A stretch of DNA of 49,311 bases from Fulvimarina sp. (GTDB lineage: Bacteria; Pseudomonadota; Alphaproteobacteria; Rhizobiales; Rhizobiaceae). Made by a program: the position numbers and the translations under genes. Within the stretch, counting starts at the first letter, position 1; each line of letters starts with the position of its first letter. This document shows, piece by piece, positions 1 through 9,095 of this stretch. The notes under the pieces are model-generated. The model ran no database searches, was not told the DNA's origin, and worked only from the letters and a program-made list of their open reading frames with translations. The stretch covers positions 1 through 49,311 of the forward strand of contig PACL01000087.1 of NCBI GenBank assembly GCA_002700095.1, written 5' to 3'.

Positions 1-104
1 GATCCCGAGAGGTGGTTGCCGGCTCTCGGAAAAAGATCATGCGGGATCAAAAAGCTAGAGCGGCATGGCGATTCGAAGAAAAGCCATCCCGCTCTAGCAT
101 TCCG
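1..104. repeat. Intergenic palindromic repeat, copy 1
   Basis: The first 100 bases match a second copy at 43058-43158 in layout and much of the sequence: an opening GATCCCGA, a TCGGAAAA-AGATCATGCGG core, then a long hairpin. Here the hairpin arms are 55-69 and 83-97 (CTAGAGCGGcATGGC against GCCATcCCGCTCTAG, one mismatch). From memory, similar elements are dispersed in intergenic DNA of Hyphomicrobiales genomes. This copy may be cut by the window edge. In 105-264, downstream of the aminotransferase stop codon, I see no gene. Confidence 0.75.
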
Positions 105-264
105 GCGGCAGCGCTGATTTCCGCGGGCTCGAGGGGATGCCCTGGACGCACCGAAAGGCACCAGGCGAAAGATTTGCGGGAAGAGCCGGGAGCGGGATAG
201 CCGCGTGCCGGGTTCACGAGGGCCACGATGAACGGCCCCGGTCAGCCGCGGCTCCTCTTTGCCG

Positions 265-1599
265 TCATCCCCGTCGATCGAGCGCCTTTCCAACTGCCGC
301 AAACATCGCGTCGATCTCGTCGGCGGTGATGATCAGCGGCGGGCAGAGGCAGAAGGCATCGCCGACCGAGCGGCCGATGACGCCTTCTTCCAGCGCGGCC
401 GCGGCCATCGCCGCGCCGGCCTTGCCGGGCTCGCCGTCGGGATGCAGTTCCAGCGCACCGATCAGGCCGACGCCGCGTCGGAGCTTCACCTTCGGATGGC
501 GGGCAAGTTCGTCGAGATGGGCGAGAAACCTCGGCGAGAGCCTGCGGCAGTTGCCGACGAGATCGCGCTCCTCGATGATCTTGATGTTTTCCAGAGAGAC
601 CGCCGTCGCCACGGGATGGCCCGAGGCGGTGTAGCCATGGCCGAAGACGCCGATGCGCGAGGATTCGTCCGCGATCGGGGCGTAGAAGGTCTCGTTCATC
701 AGGATCGCCGCGATCGGGATGTAGGACGAGGCCATCTGCTTGGAGATCACCATCACGTCCGGCTCGATGCCGAAGGTCGTCGACCCGAACATGTTGCCGG
801 TTCGCCCGAAGCCGGTGATCACCTCGTCGGCGACGAGCAGGATGTCGTATTTCTTCAGGACCCTCTGGATCTCCTGCCAGTAGTTCTGAGGCGGCACATA
901 GACGCCGCCCGACGCCATCACCGGCTCGCCGAAGAAGGCGGCGATGGTGTCCGGGCCTTCCTCGATGATCAGCTTTTCCAGATCGTCCGCCATGCGGCGG
1001 GAGAATTCCGCCTCGCTCTCGCCCGGCAGCGCCATCGAACCGTAGTCGGGACAGTTGGTGTGCTTCATGCGATCGAGCGGCAGGTCGAAGCTCGCATGGT
1101 TGCGGGCGAGGCCGGTGATCGAGCCGGCGGCGATGGTGACGCCGTGATAGCCCTTGATGCGGCCGATGATCTTCTTCTTGTCGGGCTTGCCGAGGGCGTT
1201 GGAGCGGTACCAGCAGAGCTTGACGACGAGATCGTTCGCCTCGGAGCCCGAGGAGGTGAAATGCACCTTCGACATTGGCACGGGCGCGATCTGGATCAGC
1301 TTCTCGGCGAGTTCCACCGAGGGCCCGTGGGTCTTGTGGGAGAAGATGTGGTAGTAGGGCAGCTTCTCCATCTGGGCTTTGGCGACGTCGGCGAGGCGCG
1401 TCTCGCCGAAGCCGACGGCCACCGACCACAGCCCGGCGAGGCCCTCGAAATAGCGCTTCCCGTCGATGTCGTAGACATAGACGCCCTCGCCGCGATCGAT
1501 GACCAGCGAGCCGGTCTTCTCGTGCTGCCTGAGATCGACCAGCGGATGCAGCTGATAGGCGCGGTCGCGGGCCTCGATGGAATTCGGCATGTCGCTCAT
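265..1599 (-). CDS. Class III omega-aminotransferase
   Basis: PLP-dependent transaminase of 444 aa, full length for the omega-amino acid/diamine (fold type I, class III) family. Visible motifs are SGSEAND at 117-123 (phosphate-binding region), DEVITGFGRTG at 258-268 with the PLP-pyridine Asp, and ISKQMAS with the Schiff-base Lys287. Such enzymes move an omega-amino group to pyruvate or 2-oxoglutarate, leaving an aldehyde. It is the last gene of the ten-gene run, 40 nt after the molybdoenzyme large subunit, so it probably deaminates the amino acid released by ring opening. The ATG at 1599 is used; an in-frame ATG at 1590 is possible. The substrate is not readable from sequence; beta-alanine/pyruvate-type or putrescine-type activity are alternatives. 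Confidence 0.93.
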   Translation of the reverse strand: MSDMPNSIEARDRAYQLHPLVDLRQHEKTGSLVIDRGEGVYVYDIDGKRYFEGLAGLWSVAVGFGETRLADVAKAQMEKLPYYHIFSHKTHGPSVELAEKLIQIAPVPMSKVHFTSSGSEANDLVVKLCWYRSNALGKPDKKKIIGRIKGYHGVTIAAGSITGLARNHASFDLPLDRMKHTNCPDYGSMALPGESEAEFSRRMADDLEKLIIEEGPDTIAAFFGEPVMASGGVYVPPQNYWQEIQRVLKKYDILLVADEVITGFGRTGNMFGSTTFGIEPDVMVISKQMASSYIPIAAILMNETFYAPIADESSRIGVFGHGYTASGHPVATAVSLENIKIIEERDLVGNCRRLSPRFLAHLDELARHPKVKLRRGVGLIGALELHPDGEPGKAGAAMAAAALEEGVIGRSVGDAFCLCPPLIITADEIDAMFAAVGKALDRRG

Positions 1600-1639
1600 C
1601 GGACGTTTCTCTCTCTTGATGCGGCGTCGGTGCGAAAAA

Positions 1640-4003
1640 TCAGGCGATCGTGCCGGTCGCCAGGCGGTTGTCCGAATGGCGGCTGCCGATGTGGGGGAAA
1701 TCCGGCGCCTGCGCCCTGTCGAGGAGCAGCTCCAGCACCCGCGGCGGCGTCAGCGGCAGTTCGCGGATCTGCTTGCCCGTCGCATGGGCGACGGCACAGG
1801 CGATGGTCGCGCCGACATTGAGGATCGGCACCTCGCCGGCGCCCTTGGTGCCGAGCGGGCCGATCGAGGGGGCGCCCTCGTGGAGCTCGATCTCGACCGG
1901 CACGACATCGCCGGCGAGCGGTACGCGGTAGGTCTCGAAGCTCGTCTGGCGGATGGCGCCATTGCGGCCGACATCGGCCTCCTCGTGCAGCGCATAGCCG
2001 AGCCCCTGGACGACACCGCCCTGGATCTGGCCATGAATGGCGCTCGGGTTCAGCGCCCGGCCGACATCCTGCACGACGCGGTATCTCAGCACCTCGACAT
2101 GGCCGGTGCCCGGATCGACGGCGACGTCGCAGTCGTGGACGGCGAAGACGGGGATGTCGAGCGCCTCGATGAAGTGGCCGGCGCAGCAACCCTCCATGGC
2201 CGGCGTTCCGGCCCCGGTGAAGGAGCCGGTGCCGGCCACCGGACCGAGGAGGGCCTGGGCGCGGGCGGCGACCTCGGCGATGGTGACGCCGGATCCCCTG
2301 GCGCCGGCGATGTCGATGCGTCCGTCCTCCATGACGAGGTCTTCCGCCGAGGCTTCCAGCATGTCGCTGGCCACCTTCAGGAGTTTCGTGCGGACCTCGA
2401 TCGCGGCGGATCGGCTGGCGGCGCCGAGCGAGACCGTGGTGCGCCCGCCGCCGACGCCGACGTCGTAGCCGGCGGCATCGGTATCGGCGGCGCGTACCAC
2501 CACCTTGTCGGGGGAAAGGCCGAGGGTGGCCGCGACAATCTGCGGCAGTGCCTGCATCATCGAGCCGGAGCCGATCTCGACGCCGGATGTGACGAGGGTC
2601 GCGGTGCCGTCGGCGTTCATGTTGACGGTGGCAGCGGACGGTCCGGTGAAGACGAACCAGGTGCCGACGGTGGTCGCCCGGCCGTAGAGGCGGCCGTCGC
2701 CCGGCAGGCTCGCCGGGGTGCGTTCGCGCAGGGCCTCCATCTTTGCCAGCATGGGCGCCAGCACGTCGCCCTCGAAGACCTGTCCGGTCGCGCCGAGGTC
2801 GCCGTCGCCGATGACGTTCCGGCGCCGGAACTCGCCCGGCGCCATGCCGATCGCGGCGGCGATCTCGTCGGTGTGCCGCTCCAGCGCGAAGGTGTTGTAG
2901 ACGCCGTTGCAGGCCCGGAAGGCGCCGTTGGGTGCGGTGTTGGTGTAGACGGCCCGCGAGACGATGCGCACGGCGCCGAGCCGATAGTTGCCGCCGAGCG
3001 TATGGGCGGTCATCGTGGTCAGGAACACCTGCTCGCCGCCATAGGCGCCGCAATCCATCAGCACCACCGCTTCCCGTCCGGCGATCGACCCCTCGGGCGT
3101 TATCGCCGAGCGGATGCAGATCTCGGCGTTCTCGCGGAAGAGGCAGGTGGTCATCTCCTCCTCGCGGCTGTTGACGAGGCGCACCGGCCGGCCCGACATT
3201 CGAGCAAGGAGGGCGGCGAAGGGTTCCAGCGCGCAGTCGAACTTCAGGCCGAAGCCGCCGCCGACCGGCGGCACCGTCACCCGGATCGACGACGCCGGGA
3301 CGGCGAGGAGCGCGGCCACGGTGTTGCGCACGGTCCAGGGAACCTGCGTCGACGTTTCGATGTGGTATCGGCCGTCCTCGAAATGCGCCAGAACCGCCCG
3401 CGGCTCGAAGGAAAGATGGTTCTGCCGGCCGACACGGAAGGAGCTCTCGACCACCGTCACGTCGTTTCGGGCGAAGGCGGCATCGATGTCGCCGCGGTCG
3501 ACGCTGGCCTCCCAGGCGACATTGCCGCCCCGCATGCCGCCCGGTGTCAGGACTTCGTAGCTTTCCCAGCCGGGATGGACGAGCGGCGCGGCGTCTGCCA
3601 GCGCCGAGCCCATGTCGAGTACGGCGGGCAGCGGCGCGATCTCGACCTCGATGGCGGCGAGGGCGTCCCGCGCCTGGCGCTCGCTGTCGGCTGCGACGGC
3701 GGCGATCGGTTCGCCGCAATAGCGCACGGTGTCGATGGCGAACAGCGGATGGTCGGCGATGCCGAGGCCGGCGCGTCCCGGCGCATCGGCCGCGGTGACA
3801 ATGGCCCGCACCCCCGGCATGCAGGCCGCCGCAGTGGTGTCGAGGCGCAGGATCCGCCCGCTCGGAACCTCCGATCGCAACAGCGCAGCATGCAGCATGC
3901 CCGCCGTGCCGCGATCGATGGTGTAGCGGGTGCGCCCCATCAGCTTGTCGCGGGCATCGCGCCGGCGGAAGTTCTGGACGGCACGCTCGGCGATCTCGCT
4001 CAT
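1640..4003 (-). CDS. Xanthine dehydrogenase family, molybdopterin-binding large subunit
   Basis: Catalytic subunit (787 aa) of a three-subunit molybdenum hydroxylase, which inserts water-derived oxygen at an electrophilic carbon, typically next to a ring nitrogen or at an aldehyde. The N-terminal a/b hammerhead domain (about 20-125) precedes the Mo-binding domain with GGGFG at 248-252. The C-terminal GTKGAGE block supplies the presumed catalytic base Glu724. The start ATG at 4003 overlaps the stop of the 2Fe-2S gene by 4 bp (ATGA), as expected for translational coupling. Reading further upstream in this frame would run through the neighbouring gene, so 4003 is preferred. No Mo-cofactor maturation gene (XdhC type) is seen in the operon. 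Substrate unknown; an N-heterocycle is inferred from the neighbouring HyuAB. Confidence 0.93.
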   Translation of the reverse strand: MSEIAERAVQNFRRRDARDKLMGRTRYTIDRGTAGMLHAALLRSEVPSGRILRLDTTAAACMPGVRAIVTAADAPGRAGLGIADHPLFAIDTVRYCGEPIAAVAADSERQARDALAAIEVEIAPLPAVLDMGSALADAAPLVHPGWESYEVLTPGGMRGGNVAWEASVDRGDIDAAFARNDVTVVESSFRVGRQNHLSFEPRAVLAHFEDGRYHIETSTQVPWTVRNTVAALLAVPASSIRVTVPPVGGGFGLKFDCALEPFAALLARMSGRPVRLVNSREEEMTTCLFRENAEICIRSAITPEGSIAGREAVVLMDCGAYGGEQVFLTTMTAHTLGGNYRLGAVRIVSRAVYTNTAPNGAFRACNGVYNTFALERHTDEIAAAIGMAPGEFRRRNVIGDGDLGATGQVFEGDVLAPMLAKMEALRERTPASLPGDGRLYGRATTVGTWFVFTGPSAATVNMNADGTATLVTSGVEIGSGSMMQALPQIVAATLGLSPDKVVVRAADTDAAGYDVGVGGGRTTVSLGAASRSAAIEVRTKLLKVASDMLEASAEDLVMEDGRIDIAGARGSGVTIAEVAARAQALLGPVAGTGSFTGAGTPAMEGCCAGHFIEALDIPVFAVHDCDVAVDPGTGHVEVLRYRVVQDVGRALNPSAIHGQIQGGVVQGLGYALHEEADVGRNGAIRQTSFETYRVPLAGDVVPVEIELHEGAPSIGPLGTKGAGEVPILNVGATIACAVAHATGKQIRELPLTPPRVLELLLDRAQAPDFPHIGSRHSDNRLATGTIA

Positions 4004-4464
4004 GGACGGTCCTCCATCACGGCGAGGGCCGCGTCGACGATGCGCTCGTAGCCGGTGCAGCGGCAGACATTGCCGACGAGCCCGGCCTTGACCGCCTCCC
4101 GGCTCGGCTCGCAGCGGCCGGCGGTGGTCAGGTGCGTCAGCGTCACGACCATGCCGGGAAAGCACATGCCGCACTGGACGGCGTCGTGCTCCTCCAGCGC
4201 GGCCTGGACCGGCATCGGGCTGTCGGCCGAGGTCAGGCCCTCGACGGTCTCGACGTCCCGCCCCTGGGCGAGGACGAGCGGCGTCAGGCAGGAGACGGTC
4301 GGCACGGCGTCGACCAGCACCATGCAGGCGCCGCAGAAGCCTTCCCGGCAGACGGGCTTGGCCCCGGTCAGATGCAGCGTGTCGCGCAGCACATCGACGA
4401 GCGGGGTCATCGGCGCGGCGGCGATGTCGCGCTCCTCGCCGTTGACGGTCAGGCGTATGGTCAT
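4000..4464 (-). CDS. Molybdenum hydroxylase 2Fe-2S subunit
   Basis: Small iron-sulfur electron-transfer subunit (154 aa) of the xanthine dehydrogenase/CO dehydrogenase family. The N-terminal plant-type ferredoxin domain has Cys39, Cys44, Cys47 and Cys59. The C-terminal four-helix domain carries Cys98, Cys101, Cys134 and Cys136 (motifs QCGMC and CRCTGY) for the second cluster. All eight expected ligands are present, so it should be functional. It passes electrons from the Mo site to the FAD subunit. The ATG at 4464 gives the normal family length; it starts 17 nt after the FAD gene and overlaps the large-subunit gene by 4 bp. Confidence 0.95.
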   Translation of the reverse strand: MTIRLTVNGEERDIAAAPMTPLVDVLRDTLHLTGAKPVCREGFCGACMVLVDAVPTVSCLTPLVLAQGRDVETVEGLTSADSPMPVQAALEEHDAVQCGMCFPGMVVTLTHLTTAGRCEPSREAVKAGLVGNVCRCTGYERIVDAALAVMEDRP

Positions 4465-4481
4465 GGCCCGGGCTCCTTCCT

Positions 4482-5342
4482 TCACGCTTGCGACGCCAGC
4501 GCCGCCACGGCGCGGCCGACGAGGGTGGGAAGCACCTGGACGCGGTACCAACCGGGGGCTTCGACCGCCTCCCGGCCGCTGAACCCGGTGGTGAGCGACC
4601 GGGCGATGTCGGAGGCCCGCGCTGGGTCGAGGGGCTGTCCGGCGAGGGCGTCCTCCAGCGCCGTCCAGCGCCGGGCGACCGGCTCGACCGAACCGACCGC
4701 GATCCGGGAGGTCTCGATCCGGCCGCTGCCGTCGATCCCGGCGGCCATCGAGACGATCGCCACCGGATAGTCGCCGGCCTTTCGGAGAGGCAGCCGGGCG
4801 TGAGCCGAAGGGCGGCCGCAGCGGGGCAGGATCATCCTCGTCAGCACGCTGCCCTGCAGGAGCCGGTCTCGATGCATCAGAAAGTCGGCAAGGCCGACGC
4901 GGTTGGTGGCGGAGGCGCCGGCAACTTCGACCAAGGCATCGAGGCAGAGGAGGGCGGGAACGAGATCGGCCGCCGCAAAGCCGCGCGCGCAAAGATTGCC
5001 GCCGAGGGTGGCGACGTTGCGAATGGCCGGATTGGCGGAGTTGCCGGCGGCGAAGGCGAGAGCCGCGACCTCCGGCAAGCCTTCGAGGGCCTCCGCCAGA
5101 CGGGCATGGGTGACAGCCGCGCCGATCTCGATCGTGTCGGGCGTGACGTTAATCTTCCCGAGTTCCGCAACCCGGGAGAGGCCGACATAGGCGGGCGCGA
5201 AGCCTTCCCGGCGCAGCGGCGACCGCATGATCCAGGTGCCGCCGGCGAGCGGCACGGCGCCGGGGCCATGGTCCGCGAGTGCGCCGAGCGCCTCGGTGAG
5301 GCTGGTCGGCATGGCGACGGATGGCGCTGTCATGGGAAGCAT
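4482..5342 (-). CDS. Molybdenum hydroxylase FAD-binding subunit
   Basis: Medium FAD subunit (286 aa) of the same hydroxylase. PLAGGTWIM at 31-39 and ATLGGNL at 111-117 are the two conserved FAD-contacting segments of the PCMH-type fold, and the C-terminal part matches the CO-dehydrogenase flavoprotein C domain. It would reoxidise the enzyme with NAD+ or another acceptor. The ATG at 5342 is chosen because AGGAAGAAGG lies about 11 nt upstream; in-frame ATGs at 5333 and 5312 are weaker options. A 65-nt gap separates it from the permease gene upstream. The gene order medium-small-large is common in bacterial members of this family. Confidence 0.92.
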   Translation of the reverse strand: MLPMTAPSVAMPTSLTEALGALADHGPGAVPLAGGTWIMRSPLRREGFAPAYVGLSRVAELGKINVTPDTIEIGAAVTHARLAEALEGLPEVAALAFAAGNSANPAIRNVATLGGNLCARGFAAADLVPALLCLDALVEVAGASATNRVGLADFLMHRDRLLQGSVLTRMILPRCGRPSAHARLPLRKAGDYPVAIVSMAAGIDGSGRIETSRIAVGSVEPVARRWTALEDALAGQPLDPARASDIARSLTTGFSGREAVEAPGWYRVQVLPTLVGRAVAALASQA

Positions 5343-5407
5343 GCCGGGCAAAGCCTTCTTCCTGTGGGCCGGCAGGGGCGATGGCGCCCTTCGCCGGAAG
5401 GGTTCGG

Positions 5408-6460
5408 TCAGCGGGTGTCGAGGCGCAGCCGGTCGAGGACGACGCCGAGGATGACGATGGCGCCGAGCACGATCATCTGCACGTAGCCGTCGATGCGGGT
5501 GAGGTTCATGCCGTTCGACAGGATGGTGATGAACAGGGCGCCGAGCACCGCCGTCGCGACGCCGCCGCGCCCGCCGGCAAGGCTGGTGCCGCCGACGACG
5601 GCGGCGGCGATGGATTGCAGCGACAGGGTGCCGCCGAGATTGGGCTCGCCGGAGCCGGTACGCGCCGTCATCATCAGCGCGCCGAGGGCGGCGAGGGCGG
5701 AGCAGAGGATGTAGGCCAAGACGAGCAGGCGCTTCACCGGGATGCCGGCGACGGCGGCGGCCTGGGGATTGGTGCCGATGATGTAGAGCGAGCGGCCGAA
5801 TACCGTGCGCGACAGGACGAAGGCGAGGGCGCCGCCGACGACGATGGCGATGACGATGGCGATGGGCAGGCCGAGGATCGAGCCGGTGTAGAAGGTCTGC
5901 GAGAAGGTCGCAGGGACACCTTGGACCGGGCGGCCGTCGGAGATGGTCGTGGCGACGCCGATGGCGATGTTCATGCTGCCGAGCGTGGCGACCAGCGGGC
6001 TGACCCCGAGCAGCGCGACGACGACCCCGTTGAACAGCCCGCAGGCGACGGCGAGGGCGAAGCCGGCAAGGATCGCGGCCGCGACGACAACGAGGCCGTT
6101 GGCTTCGCCGCCGCCCATCCCCATCATGGCCAGCGCCGCGCCGACCGACACCATCGACACCGTCGGGCCGAGGGACAGGTCGAAGCCGCGGGTCAGGATC
6201 ACCACCATCTGCGCCATGGCGAAGAGGGCGAGGTAACTCGCCTGCTGGGCAATGTTGAGGAGGTTGTAGCTCGTCAGGATCCGGTCGTCGGCGAGGGCGA
6301 AGCCGCCGAGCAGGGCGACCAGCGCGATCGGCAGGGCGAGCTTGCGCAGCCATGTGTTGCCGAAGGACAGGCCGGACGCCCGGGCGGACGGCCGTTCGCC
6401 GCCCGCCTTGCCTTCGAGCCCCGGGGCCTTGCCGGTGGCGGTGAGATTGGCGTCAGACAC
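5408..6460 (-). CDS. ABC transporter permease (RbsC-like), second in operon
   Basis: Inner-membrane permease (350 aa) of the carbohydrate-uptake-2/branched-chain type (BPD_transp_2). After a hydrophilic N-terminus of about 40 residues come roughly ten hydrophobic segments, and the GFDLSLGPTVS and GGTSLAGGRG blocks typical of RbsC relatives are present. The start codon is GTG at 6460 and overlaps the stop of the preceding permease gene by 8 bp. With the other permease it probably forms a heterodimeric channel served by the upstream ATPase. The family is best known for sugars, but the context here (molybdenum hydroxylase, hydantoinase) argues for a nitrogen heterocycle; that is inference. Confidence 0.93.
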   Translation of the reverse strand: MSDANLTATGKAPGLEGKAGGERPSARASGLSFGNTWLRKLALPIALVALLGGFALADDRILTSYNLLNIAQQASYLALFAMAQMVVILTRGFDLSLGPTVSMVSVGAALAMMGMGGGEANGLVVVAAAILAGFALAVACGLFNGVVVALLGVSPLVATLGSMNIAIGVATTISDGRPVQGVPATFSQTFYTGSILGLPIAIVIAIVVGGALAFVLSRTVFGRSLYIIGTNPQAAAVAGIPVKRLLVLAYILCSALAALGALMMTARTGSGEPNLGGTLSLQSIAAAVVGGTSLAGGRGGVATAVLGALFITILSNGMNLTRIDGYVQMIVLGAIVILGVVLDRLRLDTR

Positions 6461-7478
6461 GGGCCGTTCTCCGGCGGCTGAACTCGTCGAGGGCGACGGC
6501 GAGGACCATGATCAGGCCGAGGAAGATCGGCTGGATGCGGGAATCGATGTGCAGAAGGTTCAGCGCATTGCCGAGGATGGTGAGGAACAGCGCGGCGACC
6601 GCGACGACTTCGACCCGGCCGATGCCGCCGCGCAGGCTGACGCCGCCGATCACCGCCGCCGCGATCGACTGCAGCATCATCGCGTCGCCGCCCAGACTCG
6701 CCTGGCCCGAGCCGACGAGGGCGGTGAGAAGGATGCCGACGAGGGCCGCGAGGCCGCCCGAGACGACATAGGTGCCGACGAGATGGGGGCGGATCGAGAC
6801 GCCGGAGACCACGGCCGCCTCCTGGTTGCCGCCGATGGCGTAGACGTAGCGGCCGAACAGCGTGCGGCGCTGGACGAAGACCATGGCGAGGATGACGGCC
6901 AGCGCGATGTAGATCGCCAGCGGAAAGCCGAGGAACTGCGAGCGGCCGATCGCCTGCACGAAGCTGTTGGGCATGCCGTAGACCGGGATGCCGTTGGTCA
7001 GGAGCAGGCCGATGCCAGCCGCGGCCGACATGGTGCCGAGGGTGACGACGAAGCCGGAGACCTTCAGCATCGAGACGCAGAGGCCGTTGAACAGGCCGAC
7101 AGCGATCCCCGAGCCGAGGCCGGCGGCGATCCCGATGGCGATGGCGACGATCTCCGGCCCGCCGATCGCGGCGCTCGCCGCGGCCATCGCCTTCGCCGTC
7201 ACGACGCTGGCGAGAGCCACCACCGCCCCCACCGACAGGTCGAAGCCGCCGGCGATGATCACCAGCGCCTGGCCGCAGGCGATGATCGCCAGGAAGGACG
7301 CCATGCGCAGGATGTTGACGACATTCATCCAGCCGAGGAAATACGGCGACAGGAGCGACGTGCCGATGATGACGATCGCCATCAGGATGGGCAGCAGGCC
7401 GATCCTGAGGACGAGATGGAGCATCTCCTGCGAGGATGCATGGCCGCTCCGGGTGGAGAGGGTCGTCGCCGAACTCAT
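6453..7478 (-). CDS. ABC transporter permease (RbsC-like), first in operon
   Basis: Second BPD_transp_2 permease (341 aa). It has the same hydrophobic pattern and the conserved AGGFDLSVGAVVAL and GGVSLRGGIG segments as its neighbour, although the two are clearly diverged. The ATG at 7478 overlaps the ATPase stop codon by 4 bp (ATGA). Many ribose-type systems use one permease as a homodimer; two different permeases here point to a heterodimeric translocation pore. No separate regulatory gene interrupts the transporter block. Confidence 0.93.
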   Translation of the reverse strand: MSSATTLSTRSGHASSQEMLHLVLRIGLLPILMAIVIIGTSLLSPYFLGWMNVVNILRMASFLAIIACGQALVIIAGGFDLSVGAVVALASVVTAKAMAAASAAIGGPEIVAIAIGIAAGLGSGIAVGLFNGLCVSMLKVSGFVVTLGTMSAAAGIGLLLTNGIPVYGMPNSFVQAIGRSQFLGFPLAIYIALAVILAMVFVQRRTLFGRYVYAIGGNQEAAVVSGVSIRPHLVGTYVVSGGLAALVGILLTALVGSGQASLGGDAMMLQSIAAAVIGGVSLRGGIGRVEVVAVAALFLTILGNALNLLHIDSRIQPIFLGLIMVLAVALDEFSRRRTARV

Positions 7479-9028
7479 GCCGCCTTCTCCCTGGCCTCTT
7501 CCTCGAAGAAGCTCGACAGGACGTTCTGCTCGGTCTTGGCCGGGCCCTCGAGCAGCGCGGCGATGCGCCCGTGATGCATGACGTAGAGACGGTTCGACAG
7601 CGCCAGGACCTCCGGCAGCTCGGAGGAGACGACGACCACCGCCGCCCCCTGTTCCACCAGCCGCTTGATGAATTCGTAGACCTCGACCTTGGCGCCGACG
7701 TCGATGCCGACGCTCGGCTCGTCGAAGAGGAAGATGTCGAGGTCGCGCGCCATCGCCCGGCCGAGCATGACCTTCTGGCGGTTGCCGCCGGACAGGTTGC
7801 CGACCGGCCGCTCGATGTTGGGCGGCCGGAGCTTCAGCGTCTCCATGATCGGCCCGATCAGCGCCCGCTCGGCGGCGCGCCGGATGATCCCGCGGCGCTG
7901 GTAGCGATCGAGATCGAGCGCCGCCATCGAGACGTTCTCGCGGATCGGCCGGGAGAGGGCGAGGCCCTCGACGCCGCGATTGGCCGGGAAATAGGCGATC
8001 CCGGAGCGCAGGCTGGTGCGCGGGTCGAGCCTGTGGAGCGGTTCGCCGCGCAAGGTCACGGTCCCGGAGGCGATCGGCGCGATGCCGTAGATCGCCCGCA
8101 CCAGTTCGGACTTGCCGCAGCCGACGAGGCCCGCGATACCGGTGATCTCGCCGGCCCTGGCGAAGAAGTCGACGCCCTTCACCAGCCCGTCGGCTGTCGA
8201 CAGATTCTCGACCGCGATGGCCGTCTCGGCCGGTTTGTGGGTGATCGCCGGAAACAGGACGTCGATCTTGCGGCCGGTCATCAGCTCGACGAGCTCGCCG
8301 TCGGTGACGGTGGCGGCATCCAGCGTCTTGATGTGGCGGCCGTCCCGCAGGACGGTGACGCGGTCGGCGAGCGCCCGGATCTCGCGCATCCGGTGGGAGA
8401 CGTAGATGATGCCGACGCCGTCGCTCTTCAGTTTGGCGATCAGCTCGAACAGCCGGCCGGTCTCGCGTTCGGTGAGCGAGGCGGTCGGCTCGTCGAGGAT
8501 CAGCAGCCGGACATTGCCGAGCAGCGCCTTGGCGATCTCGGCCATCTGCTGGTGGGCGCGGTCGAGCCGGTCGACCCGCGCCTTCGGATCGAGGTCGAAG
8601 CCGAGCTCGGCGATGAGTTCGCGGGCCCGGCGGCGCATGCCGCTCGCGTCGAGGACGCCCGCCGCCGACTTCTCGCGGCCGAGAAAGAGGTTCTCCTCGA
8701 CGGTGAGGCTCGGCACGAGGGAGAATTCCTGGAAGACCGGGCTGATGCCGACGGCGCGCGCGGCGCTCGGTGTCAGGCCCTGCATTTCCTCCCCGGCAAA
8801 CCGGAAGGTTCCGCTGGTCGGCGGGAAGGTGCCGGAGATGACGTTGATGAGGGTCGACTTGCCGGCGCCGTTCTCGCCGAAAAGCACGTGGAGTTCACCG
8901 GCCCTGACGTCGAGATCGACGCCGTCGAGGGCGAGCACGCCCGGAAACTCTTTGGTGACGCCGGACAGGACGAGCAGCGGTTCGGCGGTCTGCGGGGGCG
9001 TCGTCTGGCTGATGGCGGCCGCTGTCAT
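7475..9028 (-). CDS. ABC transporter ATPase with two nucleotide-binding domains (RbsA-like)
   Basis: A 517-aa tandem ATPase. Domain 1 has Walker A GENGAGKST at 51-59 and Walker B LLILDEP around 175-181, with the degenerate signature (RAHQQMAEIAKAL) usual in RbsA relatives. Domain 2 has a divergent P-loop GLVGCGKSE at 300-308, LSGGNRQ at 412-418 and FLFDEPSVGID at 433-443. It powers uptake through the two downstream permeases. The ATG at 9028 is preceded by AGGAG with 8-nt spacing. The 67-nt gap to the binding-protein gene holds a perfect 11-bp hairpin. Confidence 0.94.
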   Translation of the reverse strand: MTAAAISQTTPPQTAEPLLVLSGVTKEFPGVLALDGVDLDVRAGELHVLFGENGAGKSTLINVISGTFPPTSGTFRFAGEEMQGLTPSAARAVGISPVFQEFSLVPSLTVEENLFLGREKSAAGVLDASGMRRRARELIAELGFDLDPKARVDRLDRAHQQMAEIAKALLGNVRLLILDEPTASLTERETGRLFELIAKLKSDGVGIIYVSHRMREIRALADRVTVLRDGRHIKTLDAATVTDGELVELMTGRKIDVLFPAITHKPAETAIAVENLSTADGLVKGVDFFARAGEITGIAGLVGCGKSELVRAIYGIAPIASGTVTLRGEPLHRLDPRTSLRSGIAYFPANRGVEGLALSRPIRENVSMAALDLDRYQRRGIIRRAAERALIGPIMETLKLRPPNIERPVGNLSGGNRQKVMLGRAMARDLDIFLFDEPSVGIDVGAKVEVYEFIKRLVEQGAAVVVVSSELPEVLALSNRLYVMHHGRIAALLEGPAKTEQNVLSSFFEEEAREKAA

Positions 9029-9049
9029 TGCCCACTCCTGAAACGGGAG

Positions 9050-9076
9050 GGTGGACAGGCTTTCCGCCTGTCCACC
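9050..9076 (-). promoter_or_regulatory. Intercistronic hairpin between binding-protein and ATPase genes
   Basis: Perfect 11-bp inverted repeat, GGTGGACAGGC (9050-9060) and GCCTGTCCACC (9066-9076), with a 5-nt loop. It lies after the binding-protein stop codon and just before the ATPase ribosome site. There is no T-run on the minus strand, so a 3' mRNA-protecting structure or partial terminator that raises binding-protein output is more likely than a full stop. Confidence 0.6.
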
Positions 9077-9095
9077 ATTGTCGGTCGAGACGCGG

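Noticed and set aside
1577..4051. Very long plus-strand open frame (over 800 codons) opposite the molybdenum hydroxylase genes
   Set aside because: Composition is Arg/Gly/Asp-rich with no family resemblance, and the opposite strand encodes well-conserved proteins; typical antisense frame in high-GC DNA.
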